64,000 nt of DNA from Agelas oroides. Taxonomy: Eukaryota; Porifera; Demospongiae; Agelasida; Agelasidae. Positions within the stretch are counted from its first letter, which is position 1. The number at the start of each line of letters is the position of its first letter. Below, in pieces: positions 61,906 through 64,000 of the stretch. The position numbers and the translations under genes were made by a program. A model generated the notes under the pieces. It saw only the letters and a list, made by a program, of their open reading frames with translations, had not been told where the DNA came from and searched no databases. The stretch is from assembly GCA_949130485.1 (NCBI GenBank), contig OX422183.1, positions 16,303,812 to 16,367,811 of the forward strand. Direction: 5' to 3'.

Positions 61906-64000
61906 CTGATGTACGTCCAACCTGTAGCTTGAATTTATGTTGGATGCAGACACTGCCAATAAAAGAACCTCAAGTGGTCATACCAACCAAAACTGCCAAC
62001 GTCAACAAAGACACATAGCCTGTAGCCCATGCCAGCAGCTTGATGGTATTTGGCTCAGCCCTTGGTCTACTAATATGCCAAGCTCTCAAGCTAACCACAA
62101 TGCTAACGCTGAGGCCTACATTTGTAACAGTTTTGTGTGTATATTATTCGGCCATATTGTCTCCAAAGAAAGTCCCATTGCTGTATGCATGCTTTGAGGT
62201 TCACATGATGCCATTAAGAGCTACAGATTCAAAATTTAATCTGAATATTACGTTCTACGCCTGACAGAAATTTTGATTGTTGCTATTTCAGTCTGTGTAA
62301 ATACTGTAACAGATGGAGGAGCAGCTAGCTACATAGGTTGTTTACTCTTAGAACACCCATTATGACTCTAACATGATAACTGGATGCTTCTAGTAATAAT
62401 ACAGATTAACTTCATAATACACAACGTAATAGTCAGCCTTTACCCCAATCTTCCAACATTCTTTATAGGCAAAAACATTAGTGGTAATAAACTTGCAAGA
62501 GTACATAAGAACAGGCGGCGCCTTGAGTAACAGTGTATAACTCCAATAGAAGCCCATAGTTCGGTCAAAATTATTGAACCATAATAAAAATAGAACACCC
62601 GGTCATGTGTTTAGCAACAATGGCTTATCTCTATGCACAGCATGCGCAGTACGTGTTACTATTTTTAGTACTGGCGATAAATTCTAACCGGTTTTGTATG
62701 TAGTTACACACTCTTACTCAAGCCACCCGTTCTTATGTGCTCTTGAACTTAACAGTTTGGCCTCAGGGCACATGTAGGTATTCAAATTTGGAGGTGGAGT
62801 AGCCCAAATGGGATTACATCATTTTTCATAATCACTAGTCAGTCTGGACCAGTAGAGTAAGCATTTCAAACTTGCAAGAGTATGCATATATGTAAAGACA
62901 AGACATAATCAAGTTGCACTAGAAGCCGTTTCTTTACAAACCCACATACACACCTACGTACATGTTGTATATACATGTACATGTACAGTGTATTCCGAAC
63001 AAGGAACTAAACAGCACAAAAGATAACTAAAGAGTGTCAAGAACCCAAACCACACGACTAAATATTCTCTCTTATTAGATATGCATACATGCATCAACAA
63101 AACCCCACTCCCTCCACTCACTAGATACAATGATCAAACAAGGATCACGTTAAGAATTAAGATGATTGGAGGCAACCTCAATAATGGCGGATCCAAGTTA
63201 GAGACAACAGCCAAACCACATGCACAAACGTCAAATTGTACAGCTACACAATATTGTGCAAGAACGTTGCTGGTCTACATGGGTGAATCAGGGCCCAGGT
63301 TATTGCAATCAGTTAATCTTGTACAGTAATTAAGGTAACAATAGGAACTCACACTCAGTTACTCCTCTACGTGAATTGTTGCATGACTTTCGTCTCACCA
63401 AACTTGATAAAAGATGGAAATAGACAGGATGATCTGCAGGAGGAAGAAGACAAAAAAAAGTGAAGAAGAAAGAACTGGGAACCAGACCAAATCTGTCAAA
63501 TTCCAACCCTAACATAAACTTTTACATGCCATCATAGCACTGACACATATACAATAGCCAATGGGTACATCAAGTGCATGGTGTGTACACACAGTATCAT
63601 AGAGTTGATGTTATTGCTCAGTCGCAACGCAACAGAAATGTTCCATTGCTGGTTGTATGCATCTGCCCACACACAGACTATAGATCCGCTTCACTCTGCA
63701 ATCCTCATATTAGTTTTAGCAACACTACTGCTGTATACTGGGGTTTAGACTCATTTCGCCTACTCACATTTTGCCTACTAAGGACCAATAGCCAGTGCTG
63801 CTCCTCCACGACACCGCAGAAGGGTCGTTCAGAGGGACCGAATGATTGCTGAACTCAAGCATACGTAGATTTGCATCCAACTTAGTTTCTATTGAAGAGT
63901 ACCTATCAGGTGTGTCGGCACATACTAATCTGTAAGTACCGATTCCAGACGGTCAAAACTTCTGTCAAAAACTGCAGGCGCTAGCCATTACCAAAATCCA
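61906..64000. other. Intergenic, nothing recognised
   Basis: AT-rich DNA with a TACATGTACATGTACA dyad near 62972. None of the small frames has a recognisable domain. Confidence 0.45.

Noticed and set aside
1..64000. tRNA genes or tRNA-derived SINEs
   Set aside because: Scanning for GGTTCGAnnCC-type B boxes with a suitable A box gave only isolated partial matches, such as GATTCGAATTC near 27812, without a cloverleaf.

Overview
This is a metazoan genomic window, not prokaryotic. It shows spliced-exon signals, hAT, Mutator-like, DIRS, Penelope-like, LINE and Helitron remains, microsatellites, no operons and very low gene density. An exon at about 38.67 kb has the cysteine-rich Ig-like signature (CPGDTFTFRCTVVG) that I associate with sponge proteins, so a demosponge is my best guess; a cnidarian or other marine invertebrate is not excluded. 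I saw no tRNA, rRNA or CRISPR.

Layout. 1-2.96 kb: a decayed DIRS-type tyrosine-recombinase retrotransposon whose RT has lost its catalytic YxDD block while the recombinase half keeps R-H-R-Y, followed by a perfect 78-bp inverted repeat. 3-15.6 kb: many small terminal-inverted-repeat (TIR) elements, a hAT element with a perfect 8-bp target-site duplication (TSD), a PIF1/Helitron helicase fragment, a LINE RT fragment, an ATGCATG hairpin minisatellite and GTCGAC-type repeats. 16.75-17.7 kb: the best single gene, an intronless 174-codon CDS behind a compact promoter (CRE, two C/EBP-like sites, CCAAT, TATA). 18.78-34.0 kb: an array of about 13 units, about 1.1-1.25 kb when complete, built from one composite element. 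Three consecutive units are inverted, giving a head-to-head palindrome at 31.64 kb, and a 61-bp cassette between units occurs in both orientations. 34-41 kb: sparse sequence with exon-like fragments, the Ig-like exon, TIR elements and an ACCGGTTT-rich repeat. 41.41-43.6 kb: a 5'-truncated Penelope-like retroelement with a long RT frame and, on the same strand, a well-formed hammerhead ribozyme. 43.6-64 kb: duplicated segments, minisatellites, more TIR elements and nested cargo-bearing elements.

How the parts relate. Two large palindromic families share the architecture 'TAGCCTCGT... / ...ACGAGGCTA' and 'TAGTCTCG... / ...CGAGACTA'. Several copies have 9-bp (one 10-bp) TSDs, which points to Mutator-like transposition. 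Some TAGCC copies carry coding-like cargo and are nested, and one can be compared with its empty site elsewhere in the window. One TAGCC copy sits on a splice-donor-like sequence inside the 18.8-34 kb unit and was then amplified with it. The strongest functional novelty candidates are the hammerhead ribozyme with a self-complementary stem III, the unit array with its flipping 61-bp cassette, and the cargo-carrying TAGCC elements.
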